A DNA stretch of 64,000 nt from Calditrichia bacterium (GCA_020635035.1 JACKAO010000004.1:248001-312000); one strand, 5' to 3'; shown: positions 52,581 to 62,149, numbered from the stretch's first letter. Notes: generated by a model from the sequence alone, not told the origin. Program-made: numbers and translations.

Positions 52581-55052
52581 ATGGAAAAACAGCTCGATTT
52601 TAATTTAAATGATATCATAAATACAATAAATCGCAGGAAGATAGTCTTGATTTCTTTTGTTGCGGTTATTGTATTATTTACAGGTATTTATAGTTTTTTG
52701 GTTGATCCTTTATATGAGTCATCTGTGGTTTTGAAAAAAGAAAGACTTTATAACGATCGAAATCCGGATACTTTTAATCAGATGATAGTATTTCAATCTT
52801 CAGATGAAATTGAAAATGAAATAGAAACTGTAAAATCCAGAACAGTCCTCGAAAGTGTAATTAATGATTTTGCTCTGTTTTTTAATATCCAGGAACTTGA
52901 TTTAAAAAACACAGATATTCAATTGAAAGACATTGGATTATTTGAATATGAAACATATCTTGATTACAAAATATCTAACATTGATGGTAGGTATCCAAAG
53001 TTTTCAGCTTTTAATATTAGTCAATATGCAGAACCAGGTAGTTTTTATTTAAAAATTGGTGAAAACAAAGAGTTGACTATATATGATGCAACCAATGATT
53101 CAAAAGTATTCACTCAGCCTTTTTATCAAAAATGGAAAGCAGAATTCAGAGGAATAAAGTTTACAATCGATTGGAAAGGTGCTATTGCAGGAGATAAATT
53201 ATACTTTGATATTATTCGTCTTCAGAAAGCGCAAAAAAACTTAAGTGAGAACATATCTGTTGCTAGAATTGGAGCAACAAATCTTTTTAAGATATCCTAT
53301 CGTTCAAAATCTCCTATAAATGCCCAGAAAATAGTTAATTCTATAGCAGAAAATTTTCGTTCAAGCAGACTGAATCAAAAGAAACAATCCATACAATATT
53401 CCTATAAATTTGTAGATCAGCAATTGCAAGATATATCTGTAAAATTAGATAGTGCTGAAACACGTTTAAGTAGTTTTAAAAGCAAGAATAAGATTATTAA
53501 TATCGATGAGACATCGAATGAAGTTGTGAAGTTTCTAAGTCAATTGGAAACAGAAAAAATAAAAGCTGAACTGGAGTTAACAGAGTATCAGAATAAAGTT
53601 TCTGAAATGAAAGGAGAATTGAAGAAACAAGGATATTTTGACCAAACCTACCTCAATCCAAGCAGAACAGGAGATTCAAGAACTCCGTTTGCAGCTCTTC
53701 TTGAACAACTCTCTGATCTTGAAATTGAAAAGCTTCAGTTACTTCAACGCAGAAAAGAAACTCATCCTGATATAGTTTCGATTAACGAGCAAATCAATCA
53801 AATACAAAATAAGTTAACTGAATACAATCAAAATACGATCACATCATATTCTATAATAATAAATTCTTTAAAGAAAAAAAGGAATGATCTTAACAGCCTT
53901 ATTGATAAATATGCTGCCAGAATTGGTAACTTACCTGCTCAGGAGAGTACTTTACTTAACCTTATGCGGGAAAAGGATGTATATGACAAAATGTTTCAAT
54001 TACTTCTTGACAAACGTGAAGAATTACGGATGGCAGAGTTATCTAAAATTCAGGACATTGTTGTTGTAGAGTCAGCTTCTTTGCCAATTGAACCTGTTTC
54101 TCCTAAGAAGAAACTAAATATAATGCTTGCAATGATACTCGGATCAGTTCTTGGCATGATAACAATTTTCTTTCAGGAGGTCTTTGATAAGAAAATTAAT
54201 AATGTTGATAGTTTATCCAACTCCTACTCTCTGCCGGTTCTGGCTATGATCCCAAGATATGAAACTGGTTTATTCGAACAACTAGATAATTCAAATAATA
54301 TCAAGAATAAACTGGTAACCCTTATGGATGACAAGCATGAGTTTTTGGAATCATATCGTTTATTAAGAACTCAGGTGTTTAATATTTCGAAAAATATCAA
54401 AAAAAATATTTTTATTTTTACCAGTTCGGATGAAAATACCGGTAAAACAACCATTGTGGCGAATTTAGGAGTTAGCCTGACGCGAAGTGGAAAAAGTGTT
54501 TTATTAATAGATTGTGATTTAAAAAAAGCAGGTCTTTCCAGATTGTTTTCAGTTCCTGCAGACCATTATTCAATATATAACTACCTGACCGATAATAGAA
54601 GCACCCCAGTTCTTTTTAAACCAATGAAGAACATGGATAAAAAGTTCAATCTTTCTTTGCTGGCAGCTTCGGATTCATACATAGAAGATTCAAGTGAATT
54701 GTTAGAAAATGAAAAAATGACAACGCTTTTGCAGTATGCCGCAAATAAATTTGATTATGTTTTAATAGATACTGCACCAGTTACCCAAGTAGTGGATACT
54801 CTTATTCTCAGTAAGTACATACCTAATGTTTTCTTTATTGTTAAACCCAAACATTCATTTAAAGATGGAATTAAATATGCCTTTGATGTTTTCAAAGAAT
54901 CATCTATTAATGTAAATGGGTTTATTATCAACGCATATGATGCCAAGAGTTCGTCATATTACTATAAATATGGTTATGGTTATGGATATGGGTATGGCAA
55001 AGAAAATGGTAAAGCAAAGAGTAAAGGGATTTTTAATGGCAAACTTAACTAA
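52581..55052 (+). CDS. Wzc-like polysaccharide co-polymerase with bacterial tyrosine kinase domain
   Basis: The 823-residue protein has an N-terminal Wzz domain between two membrane helices (about residues 20-40 and 510-530) with coiled coils and a GNVR-type region. The C-terminal kinase follows: Walker A 'SSDENTGKTTIVANLG', Walker A' 'LLIDCDLKKAGLS' and Walker B 'YVLIDTAPV'. The tail contains eight tyrosines in about 15 residues ('SSYYYKYGYGYGYGYGK'), the likely autophosphorylation cluster. It controls chain length and export of the polysaccharide with the Wza-like protein. It overlaps the next gene by 17 bases. Confidence 0.92.
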   Translation: MEKQLDFNLNDIINTINRRKIVLISFVAVIVLFTGIYSFLVDPLYESSVVLKKERLYNDRNPDTFNQMIVFQSSDEIENEIETVKSRTVLESVINDFALFFNIQELDLKNTDIQLKDIGLFEYETYLDYKISNIDGRYPKFSAFNISQYAEPGSFYLKIGENKELTIYDATNDSKVFTQPFYQKWKAEFRGIKFTIDWKGAIAGDKLYFDIIRLQKAQKNLSENISVARIGATNLFKISYRSKSPINAQKIVNSIAENFRSSRLNQKKQSIQYSYKFVDQQLQDISVKLDSAETRLSSFKSKNKIINIDETSNEVVKFLSQLETEKIKAELELTEYQNKVSEMKGELKKQGYFDQTYLNPSRTGDSRTPFAALLEQLSDLEIEKLQLLQRRKETHPDIVSINEQINQIQNKLTEYNQNTITSYSIIINSLKKKRNDLNSLIDKYAARIGNLPAQESTLLNLMREKDVYDKMFQLLLDKREELRMAELSKIQDIVVVESASLPIEPVSPKKKLNIMLAMILGSVLGMITIFFQEVFDKKINNVDSLSNSYSLPVLAMIPRYETGLFEQLDNSNNIKNKLVTLMDDKHEFLESYRLLRTQVFNISKNIKKNIFIFTSSDENTGKTTIVANLGVSLTRSGKSVLLIDCDLKKAGLSRLFSVPADHYSIYNYLTDNRSTPVLFKPMKNMDKKFNLSLLAASDSYIEDSSELLENEKMTTLLQYAANKFDYVLIDTAPVTQVVDTLILSKYIPNVFFIVKPKHSFKDGIKYAFDVFKESSINVNGFIINAYDAKSSSYYYKYGYGYGYGYGKENGKAKSKGIFNGKLN

Positions 55053-56304
55053 CAATAAGTTTAAAAATATTTATAAAAGATATTTTATTAAAGAAGCGCA
55101 AAAATCTCTTGAATGGTTTTCAAAAAAGGAATTTTACTATCGGGTTGATCTGGAAGTTAAGAGAAGCTATAGAACCGGCTCATCTTTAACCCTGGCACGA
55201 ATTGAGTTTTTAGATCTCTTAACATCAAAGCTTAGTGAAATAAATAAGATTCAGGAAACAATTGATTTTATTGCCAGAAATGTAAGAGAGTGTGATATAA
55301 AATCATGCACAGAATCAAGGGTGATAGAAATTATATTACTTGATACTTCAATAGATGGAGCAAAACAGTTTGCTCAAAAGATGAAAACACTTTTAAAGGA
55401 TTTCTTTTTTGATGAATTTAATTTCTCAAGAAACCTGGTAAACGACGGTGTTAAAATTCAGTTATATCCTTTGAATCAAATTCCGGATGACAAAGATAAA
55501 AATTCATCTGAAACTGTCGTTACAAATAAACCAGTAAATGATTCATCAAATGTCTATGAAAATATGCTTGATGATGAATTGAATGGTATTGAATATAATG
55601 GTTCTGCATTAGCAGTTTCCTATTACATACCGGATAATCTTATTTACAAAGATATTTACACGTACTTATTTCATTTTTTTAAGAGAATAATTGATATTCT
55701 TGGTGCGCTAACAGGTATAATATTATTCTCACCAATAATGTTCCTTATTGCAGTACTTATAAAACTTGAATCAAAAGGTCCCATAATATTTCGGCAAAAG
55801 CGAATTGGCTACAAAGGAAAAGAATTTACGTTCTTTAAATTCAGATCAATGTCTAACAATAATGATCCAAAAATACATCAACAATATGTTGCTCAATTAA
55901 TAGATGGTAATCATGAAAATCTGAACCAGGGAGATGACACTAAGCCTGTTTATAAAATTACTGCTGATCCGCGTGTTACAAAAATCGGCAAGATACTTCG
56001 TGTAACAAGCCTTGATGAGTTACCCCAATTTTTTAATGTCCTTTTAGGTAACATGAGTCTTGTTGGGCCCAGACCCCCTATAGGATATGAGCTGGAGCAT
56101 TATCAGAGCTGGCATTTAAGACGGGTTTTAGAAGTAAAACCAGGTATTACTGGTATTTGGCAGGTTCATGGCCGTAGTCTGACTACTTTTGATGAAATGG
56201 TCAGAATGGATCTGTTTTATGTTAAAAATCAAAGTGTATTTCTAGATATTAAAATCATCATAAAAACAATCACTGCTGTTATTAATTTCAGGGGTGCTTA
56301 CTAG
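55036..56304 (+). CDS. Initiating sugar transferase (PF02397) with GGDEF-like N-terminal domain
   Basis: The start is ATG 55036, giving 422 residues. The upstream in-frame extension is a Met-rich artefact over the Tyr-rich tail of the preceding gene. Residues about 20-145 resemble a GGDEF fold ('YYRVDLEVKRSYRTGSSLTL', 'ECDIKSCTESRVIEIILLDT'), but the catalytic GGDEF signature is absent. Residues about 205-422 are the phosphosugar transferase, with one membrane helix ('IIDILGALTGIILFSPIMFL'), 'FRQKRIGYKGKEFTFFKFRS', 'TSLDELPQFFNVLLGNMSLV' and 'GPRPPI'. It should transfer a sugar-1-phosphate to undecaprenyl phosphate, the first step of repeat-unit assembly. Confidence 0.88.
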   Translation: MANLTNNKFKNIYKRYFIKEAQKSLEWFSKKEFYYRVDLEVKRSYRTGSSLTLARIEFLDLLTSKLSEINKIQETIDFIARNVRECDIKSCTESRVIEIILLDTSIDGAKQFAQKMKTLLKDFFFDEFNFSRNLVNDGVKIQLYPLNQIPDDKDKNSSETVVTNKPVNDSSNVYENMLDDELNGIEYNGSALAVSYYIPDNLIYKDIYTYLFHFFKRIIDILGALTGIILFSPIMFLIAVLIKLESKGPIIFRQKRIGYKGKEFTFFKFRSMSNNNDPKIHQQYVAQLIDGNHENLNQGDDTKPVYKITADPRVTKIGKILRVTSLDELPQFFNVLLGNMSLVGPRPPIGYELEHYQSWHLRRVLEVKPGITGIWQVHGRSLTTFDEMVRMDLFYVKNQSVFLDIKIIIKTITAVINFRGAY

Positions 56305-56331
56305 CAGGCAAAATTCAGGGAAGGAAAATCA

Positions 56332-57339
56332 ATGATTAATGTTGGTGTTATTGGTGTTGGCTATTGGGGGCCAAACATTATACGTAATTTTTATGCTCAC
56401 CCTAAAACTAATGTTGTTAAATGTTCTGATTTGAGAGATGAGCGTCTGGCATATGTGAAAAAAACATATCCGGTTATAGAAACTACCAAAGATGCAAATG
56501 ATGTAATTAACGATCCACGAATTGATTTAATCGCAATTATTACTCCGGTTTATACCCACTATGAATTGGCTAAAAGGTGTTTAGAAGCAGGAAAGCATGT
56601 TCTTATTGAAAAGCCTATGACCAGTAATAGTGCCGATAGTGAAAGGTTAATTGAATTAGCAAAAAGTAAAAATCTACAAATATTTGTAGACCATACTTTT
56701 GTGTTTACGGGTGCTGTTGCAAAAATAAAGGAAACTATAAGCAGCGGTGAACTCGGTGATTTGTTTTATTTTGACTCCGTCAGGGTGAATTTAGGATTAT
56801 TTCAACATGATATTAACGTGTTGTGGGATTTGGCACCACATGATATTTCCATAATGCAGACACTGTTGAATTTAAAACCGGAAAGTGTTGTTGCTACGGG
56901 ATCGGACCATCTTAAAAATGGTATAGAAAATATTGCCTATTTATCTGTTTATTATCCGGATAATGTTATCGGTCATATCCATGCTAATTGGTTGTCGCCC
57001 GTAAAAGTAAGGCAAACTCTTATAGCCGGTACTAAGAAAATGATTGTATGGGATGATATTGAACCAACAGAAAAAATTCGTATTTATGACAAAGGAATTG
57101 ATGTTATTGAGACAGCCAATCAGGTATATGATATGCTAATACAATACAGAACAGGGGATATGTATTGTCCCAAAATTAATTCGGCAGAAGCCTTAACTGT
57201 TGAAGTCGATAATATTGTTGCATGTCTTGAAGAAAATCAAAAAAGTTTAGCAAATGGTGAAGATGGTTTAATGGTAGTAAAAATTTTAGAAGCAGCTGAA
57301 AAGTCCCTTAAAAATCGTGGCCAAGAGGTAAAAATATGA
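56332..57339 (+). CDS. Gfo/Idh/MocA family sugar dehydrogenase (WlbA-like)
   Basis: The 335-residue protein has a Rossmann motif 'GVIGVGYWGPNIIRNF' and the family Lys in 'LIEKPMTSN' ('EKP' motif) near residue 95. The second, alpha/beta domain includes 'WDLAPHDISIMQTLLNLKPE'. These enzymes oxidise sugar hydroxyls, often at C3 of a nucleotide sugar before transamination. The following two genes encode a hexapeptide acyltransferase and a PLP aminotransferase, which match the WlbA-WlbB-WlbE type set for acylated amino sugars. The stop overlaps the next start by 4 bases (ATGA). Confidence 0.88.
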   Translation: MINVGVIGVGYWGPNIIRNFYAHPKTNVVKCSDLRDERLAYVKKTYPVIETTKDANDVINDPRIDLIAIITPVYTHYELAKRCLEAGKHVLIEKPMTSNSADSERLIELAKSKNLQIFVDHTFVFTGAVAKIKETISSGELGDLFYFDSVRVNLGLFQHDINVLWDLAPHDISIMQTLLNLKPESVVATGSDHLKNGIENIAYLSVYYPDNVIGHIHANWLSPVKVRQTLIAGTKKMIVWDDIEPTEKIRIYDKGIDVIETANQVYDMLIQYRTGDMYCPKINSAEALTVEVDNIVACLEENQKSLANGEDGLMVVKILEAAEKSLKNRGQEVKI

Positions 57340-57809
57340 AATATGTAAGCATTGCAGATGATGTAAAACTTGGTAACAATGTTAAGATTTACAATTTTGT
57401 GAATCTATATGGCTGTGAAATCGGAGATGAAACGAAAATCGGAACATTTGTTGAAATCCAAAAAGGTGTAAAAATAGGAAAGAATTGTAAGGTATCGAGT
57501 CATTCATTTTTATGTGAAGGTGTAACTGTAGAAGACAATGTTTTTATAGGTCATAACGTTACATTCATTAATGATATGTACCCAAGGGCAACAAATGATG
57601 ATGGTGCACTGCAGACAGAAGATGATTGGGAATGCATTGAAACGTTTGTCAAAAAGGGTGTTTCAATTGGTTCGAGTGCCACAATACTTGCTGGAATTAC
57701 AATAAATGAGGGTGCAATGATTGGTGCCGGAAGTGTTGTAACAAAAGATGTTCCTGCAAATACAATTGTTGCCGGTAATCCCGCAAGAATAATCAGAAAA
57801 GTTAAATAG
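57336..57809 (+). CDS. Hexapeptide-repeat acyltransferase (WlbB-like)
   Basis: The 157-residue protein is a left-handed beta-helix with hexapeptide repeats throughout ('VKLGNNVKIYNFVNLYGCEI', 'IGTFVEIQKGVKIGKNCKVS'). The catalytic-type His is in 'FIGHNVTFINDMYPRA', and a C-terminal 'IGAGSVVTKDVPANTIVAGN' repeat is present. It probably N-acylates a nucleotide-linked amino sugar using acetyl-CoA or a similar donor. It is translationally coupled to the dehydrogenase and followed 10 bases later by the aminotransferase. Confidence 0.9.
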   Translation: MKYVSIADDVKLGNNVKIYNFVNLYGCEIGDETKIGTFVEIQKGVKIGKNCKVSSHSFLCEGVTVEDNVFIGHNVTFINDMYPRATNDDGALQTEDDWECIETFVKKGVSIGSSATILAGITINEGAMIGAGSVVTKDVPANTIVAGNPARIIRKVK

Positions 57810-57819
57810 GAATTAGAAC

Positions 57820-58929
57820 ATGAAAATACCATTTCTTGATTTAAAATCTCAATATTTAAGTATTAAAGATGATGTAAACCCAGCTATTCAGAATGTTTTA
57901 GATAACACAGCCTATGTCTTAGGTCCGGCTGTTAAAAATTTTGAAGATGAATTTGCATCAAAGCATCAAACAAAGCATTGTGTTGCAGTGAGTTCTGGAA
58001 CTGATGCAAACCATCTTGTATTATGGGCTTTGGATTTAGGGCCCGGAGATGAAGTAATAATACCTGCAAATACCTTCATTGCAACAGCCTGGGGAGCAAC
58101 ACTATGCGGTGCTACTCCAGTTTTTGTCGATTGTGAGAAGGATAGTTATAATATTGATCCGCAAGCTGTTGAAAAAGCGATCACACCCAGAACAAAAGCA
58201 ATAGTAGCTGTTCATTTATATGGCCAGCCTGCTGATATGGATCCATTAATTAGGATTGGAAAAAAACATAATATTCCGGTGGTTGAAGATGCCGCTCAGG
58301 CGCATAATGCTGAATACAAAGGTAAGAAAATCGGTGGACTTGGATTAGCAACATCTTTTAGCTTTTATCCGGGAAAAAACCTGGGTGCCTATGGTGAAGG
58401 TGGTGCAGTATTAACCAATGACGACACTATTGCCAATAAAGCTAAAAGTATGCGGGATCATGGGGCCCTTGAGAAATATAACCATGAAATATATGGCCAT
58501 AATTATAGAATGGAAGGTATTCAGGGAGCTGTTCTTGGAGTTAAACTTAAACATTTAGACTCATGGACGGACAACAGACGTCGCGTTGCCAATTTATATA
58601 ATTCTGAGTTGTCTCAAATTAAACAGATCAAAATTCCTCGTGAGATGGATTACGCTAAACATGTTTATCATTTATATGTTGTGCGGGTTGAAGAAGGCAA
58701 ACGCGATCAATTGCGCGATTATCTGGCAGAAAAAGATATTGCAACAGGACTGCATTATCCTATTCCATTACACCTTCAAAAATGTTTCTCTTCTCTTGGG
58801 TATAAACAGGGAGATTTTCCTGTTAGTGAGAAATTAGCATCAACAGGTCTTTCATTGCCAATATATCCAGAGTTGACAGATGAGATGGTTTTATATGTCT
58901 GCAATGCCATTAAAAGCTTTTATCTGTAA
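57820..58929 (+). CDS. DegT/DnrJ/EryC1/StrS family sugar aminotransferase
   Basis: The 369-residue PLP enzyme has the family start 'IPFLDLKSQYLSIKDDVNPA', the 'AVSSGTDANHLVLWAL' phosphate-binding segment, and 'VVEDAAQAHNAEYKGKKIGG' with the PLP aspartate. The PLP-lysine is in 'FSFYPGKNLGAYGEGGAV'. It should transaminate a keto nucleotide sugar, probably the product of the upstream dehydrogenase. The three-gene order dehydrogenase, acyltransferase, aminotransferase suggests a 3-acylamino sugar. Which sugar is not determined by sequence. Confidence 0.93.
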   Translation: MKIPFLDLKSQYLSIKDDVNPAIQNVLDNTAYVLGPAVKNFEDEFASKHQTKHCVAVSSGTDANHLVLWALDLGPGDEVIIPANTFIATAWGATLCGATPVFVDCEKDSYNIDPQAVEKAITPRTKAIVAVHLYGQPADMDPLIRIGKKHNIPVVEDAAQAHNAEYKGKKIGGLGLATSFSFYPGKNLGAYGEGGAVLTNDDTIANKAKSMRDHGALEKYNHEIYGHNYRMEGIQGAVLGVKLKHLDSWTDNRRRVANLYNSELSQIKQIKIPREMDYAKHVYHLYVVRVEEGKRDQLRDYLAEKDIATGLHYPIPLHLQKCFSSLGYKQGDFPVSEKLASTGLSLPIYPELTDEMVLYVCNAIKSFYL

Positions 58930-58946
58930 CAGGTTGTGGTTATAAG

Positions 58947-59867
58947 TTGATAAACAAAATCTTCTATCTGATTAAACCTGTTATTCCGCGTGTTGTGCAG
59001 ATTTGGCTTAGGCGAATTTTAATTTCATATAAAAGGCAAAAATATGATGACATCTGGCCAATTGATTTTAACTCAGCAAAAAAACCTGCAGGTTGGAAAG
59101 GGTGGCCAGAAAATAAAGATTTCGCAATAGTTTTAACACATGATGTAGAGTTACAAAAAGGACATGATGTAAGTGTTAAATTAATGCGGATCGAAAAAGA
59201 ATTAGGCTTTAAGTCTTCTTTTAATTTTGTACCGGAGAGATATATTGTTTCAGAAAAAGTGAGATCGGAGCTCTGTGAGAACGGCTTCGAAGTTGGAGTA
59301 CACGGTTTAAATCATGATGGCAAACTCTTTTCCTCCAGGGAAGAATTTGATAAGAGAGCTTTAAAAATAAATAAATATATCAAGGACTGGAACGCGAAAG
59401 GTTTCCGGGCACCTGCAATGCACCATAACCTTGAATGGATTTCAGAATTAGATATAAAATACGATTTATCAACATTTGATACCGATCCCTTTGAACCGCA
59501 ATCAGATGGCGTTGGGACAATATTTCCATTTTATTATAAAAGTCAGATAACGGGTCGGGAATATCTTGAGATGCCTTATACCCTACCGCAGGATTTTACA
59601 ACTTTTGTATTAATAGGTGAGAAATCTGCTGATATTTGGGTTAAAAAACTTGAGTGGTTAGTTGCGAATAACGCCATGGTTTTGGTAAATGTGCATCCGG
59701 ATTATATCTGTTTTGAAGGTGATAAGAAAGGTGTAGAGCAATTTCCTGTTAAGATATATATTGATTTTCTTCGATATGTTAAAAACAATTATAAAGATAA
59801 ATACTGGAATCCGTTACCGGATGAATTAGCAGAATTTTGGAAAGAGAATTTTAATAATAAGAATTAA
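58947..59867 (+). CDS. Polysaccharide deacetylase-like protein
   Basis: The 306-residue protein appears to start with TTG at 58947. The NodB-like fold has 'AIVLTHDVELQKGHD' (motif 1, metal Asp), 'GFEVGVHGLNHDGKL' (motif 2, metal His pair) and 'GFRAPAMHHN' (motif 3 Arg). It may remove an acetyl group from a sugar of the polysaccharide, or act on a related amide. No clear signal peptide is present, so a cytoplasmic or membrane-associated location is possible. It is flanked by the aminotransferase and a glycosyltransferase. Confidence 0.82.
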   Translation: MINKIFYLIKPVIPRVVQIWLRRILISYKRQKYDDIWPIDFNSAKKPAGWKGWPENKDFAIVLTHDVELQKGHDVSVKLMRIEKELGFKSSFNFVPERYIVSEKVRSELCENGFEVGVHGLNHDGKLFSSREEFDKRALKINKYIKDWNAKGFRAPAMHHNLEWISELDIKYDLSTFDTDPFEPQSDGVGTIFPFYYKSQITGREYLEMPYTLPQDFTTFVLIGEKSADIWVKKLEWLVANNAMVLVNVHPDYICFEGDKKGVEQFPVKIYIDFLRYVKNNYKDKYWNPLPDELAEFWKENFNNKN

Positions 59868-59948
59868 CTATTTATTCGCACCAAATCAAAAACATGATAT
59901 ATCAAAGCATATGCAGTTCTTGGCGAATATTTTTAAAGGTTTCTATAA

Positions 59949-61175
59949 ATGTATGAATCAGAAATAAACGGAATTAATAAAAAAAACCGAACTCCAATGG
60001 CGGTTATTGTTTATTCGTCTTTTCCCAGGGATGTTCGAGTTCGAAGAGAAACCGAAACGTTGCTTGGTGCCAATTATAAAATTGATTTATTTTGTCTTAG
60101 GCGTAAAGGCGAAGGGCAGTTAGCCAGAGAAAAGGGTGAAAATTTAAATATTTACAGGTCGCTTCCTGTTGGCAGTAGGGGGTTCCCGCTTCGTTATGTA
60201 TTAGAATATTTTTATTTTACTCTGGCAACATTTCTCAAAGTTTCCTTTCTGTTCTTTAGAAGCAGATATAAATTGGTACATGTTCATAATATGCCTGACT
60301 TTCTGGTATTTGCAGCTTTAATCCCAAAACTTTTTGGTGCAAAAATACTGCTTGATCTGCATGATCCGACACCCGAAGTATTTATGGCAAAGTATAATGT
60401 TGATGAAAAAAATATTTTTATAAAGGTATTAATTTTAATTGAAAAAATTAGTCTTGGATTTGCTGACTTTATTGTAACACCAAATCTGGCATTTAAAGAA
60501 TTATTTGTGGCACGAGGCTGCCCTGCTTCTAAAATCGATATTGTAATGAATGTACCTATGGAAAAAATTACAGATAGGTATGAAAATACTATACATAGTA
60601 AAATTCAACCCAGACCAAATCCTTTTGTGATTATGTACCATGGTACAATTGTAAAGCGTCATGGACTTCTCACCGCGTTGGAGGCTATTCATATTTTAAA
60701 AGATAAAATATCTGACCTGAAATTTAATGTTTTCGGAAGAGGAGACTTTTTACCAGCATTCCTAAATGAGATTGAAACCCAAAATTTATCCGGTTTGGTA
60801 GAGTATAAAGGTTCTGTATTCAATGAAAAGATTTTCGACTATATTAATGAATGTAATTTGGGCGTTATTCCTAACCTAAATACAACTTTTACAAATTTAA
60901 ATCTTCCGGTTAGAATATTTGAATATTTAGCATTGAAAAAACCAGTAATCGTCCCCAAAACAAAAGGTATTACTGATTATTTTGACCAGAACAGCATTAA
61001 TTATTTTGATGCCGGAGATGCGGAAAGTTTAGCGGAAACGATATTAGATGTTTATGAAAATTCAGAAAAGCAAAATAAGATAATTGAAAAAGGATTTGAA
61101 ATATATTCCAAACATAAATGGTCTGAAGAAAAAAATGTATTAATCAGATCCGCAAATCAACTATTAGAAAAATAA
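59949..61175 (+). CDS. Glycosyltransferase family 4-type (GT-B)
   Basis: The 408-residue protein has an N-terminal acceptor domain ('SFPRDVRVRRETETLLGA', 'HVHNMPDFLVFAALIPKLFG'). The C-terminal donor domain reads 'VIMYHGTIVKRHGLLTALEA', 'FNVFGRGDFLPAFLNEI' and 'LPVRIFEYLALKKPVIVPKT', the last containing the E-x7-type glutamate of GT4 enzymes. It should add one sugar of the repeat unit. Donor and linkage are unknown. It is followed 21 bases later by a 2-hydroxyacid dehydrogenase. Confidence 0.9.
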   Translation: MYESEINGINKKNRTPMAVIVYSSFPRDVRVRRETETLLGANYKIDLFCLRRKGEGQLAREKGENLNIYRSLPVGSRGFPLRYVLEYFYFTLATFLKVSFLFFRSRYKLVHVHNMPDFLVFAALIPKLFGAKILLDLHDPTPEVFMAKYNVDEKNIFIKVLILIEKISLGFADFIVTPNLAFKELFVARGCPASKIDIVMNVPMEKITDRYENTIHSKIQPRPNPFVIMYHGTIVKRHGLLTALEAIHILKDKISDLKFNVFGRGDFLPAFLNEIETQNLSGLVEYKGSVFNEKIFDYINECNLGVIPNLNTTFTNLNLPVRIFEYLALKKPVIVPKTKGITDYFDQNSINYFDAGDAESLAETILDVYENSEKQNKIIEKGFEIYSKHKWSEEKNVLIRSANQLLEK

Positions 61176-61196
61176 CATTCAGACAAGGATTAGTGT

Positions 61197-62135
61197 ATGA
61201 AAAAAGCCAAAATATTAATTGCAAGTAAAATAGATGCTTCAGCTATTACAAAACTGGAAGAAAAGTTTGATGTGATCTGTGCTTTTAATGCGGATAGTGA
61301 AACACTTAAAGAGAAAATAAAAGAATGTTCTATTCTTGTTTTTAGAAGTGGAGTACAAATTACCAGAGAAGTGATGCAAAGCTCGGATAAGCTGCGATTA
61401 ATCCTAAGGGCTGGTTCAGGCGTTGATAATATTGATATGAATTATGTTGCAGAAAATCCTTCAATTAAACTTGTTCGGATACCACAACCAGGCGCCAGGG
61501 CAGTAGCCGAGTTAAGTTTTGCCTTAATGTTGGCTCTCAGTCGGTCACTAATCGTTGCCAATCAGTCTGTTCAGGAAGGCAGATGGATAAAAAATCAGTT
61601 AACTGGATATCTTTTAAAAAACAAAGTCTTGGGGATTGTTGGAGCTGGCAATATTGGATGTACGGTTGGTCAGATGGGGCACAGTTGGGGAATGAATGTA
61701 ATTGGATGTATTGACGAGGCAACCCATCCTGCGGATGTTAAACCCGCAGATTATGGAGTTGAGCTGATGAGTCTCGAAGAAGTAATGAAACGATCGGATT
61801 ATGTTAGTATTCATGTTCCTAAAACAGAGAAAACAATCTATATGATTAACAAAGAAAATTTATCTCTAATGAAACCTGGTGCTTTTTTGATGACTTTGGC
61901 AAGAGGTAAAGTTGTAAATGAAAAAGATCTTCTTGGAGCATTAACAAAGGAAAATGGCCTGGGTGGGGCCGGTCTGGATGTACACGAAGTTGAAGGCGAA
62001 GGAATGAAATCGCCTTTAGCAGGTTTACCAAATGTAATTTTAACACCACATATTGGTGCTGCTACCTATGATTCAATGTACGAAATTGGTCAAATTGTAA
62101 TTAAGCACGCCAATGAATTTTATAATTCATTATAA
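61197..62135 (+). CDS. D-isomer 2-hydroxyacid dehydrogenase (phosphoglycerate dehydrogenase-like)
   Basis: The 312-residue protein has the NAD-binding motif 'GIVGAGNIG' (Gly149-Ala-Gly151, Gly154) and the catalytic Arg236, Glu266 and His285 ('LARGKVV', 'DVHEVEGEG', 'TPHIGAAT'). There is no C-terminal ACT domain, so it is not a full-length SerA. In general such enzymes reduce 2-keto acids to D-hydroxy acids. Because the next gene, 14 bases away, is a PEP mutase that makes phosphonopyruvate, reduction of phosphonopyruvate to phosphonolactate is an attractive inference, as described for some phosphonate pathways. A 3-phosphoglycerate role is the alternative. Confidence 0.9.
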   Translation: MKKAKILIASKIDASAITKLEEKFDVICAFNADSETLKEKIKECSILVFRSGVQITREVMQSSDKLRLILRAGSGVDNIDMNYVAENPSIKLVRIPQPGARAVAELSFALMLALSRSLIVANQSVQEGRWIKNQLTGYLLKNKVLGIVGAGNIGCTVGQMGHSWGMNVIGCIDEATHPADVKPADYGVELMSLEEVMKRSDYVSIHVPKTEKTIYMINKENLSLMKPGAFLMTLARGKVVNEKDLLGALTKENGLGGAGLDVHEVEGEGMKSPLAGLPNVILTPHIGAATYDSMYEIGQIVIKHANEFYNSL

Positions 62136-62149
62136 AAAAGGGAGAAATT

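Noticed and set aside
54916..55035. Met-rich N-terminal extension of the sugar transferase
   Set aside because: It is an alternate frame of the Tyr-Gly repeat of the Wzc-like gene. ATG 55036 gives a normal protein.
52581..55052. Frameshift or split of the Wzc-like gene
   Set aside because: The frame is continuous, with both the Wzz and kinase parts and normal length. The 17-base overlap with the next gene is ordinary operon packing.
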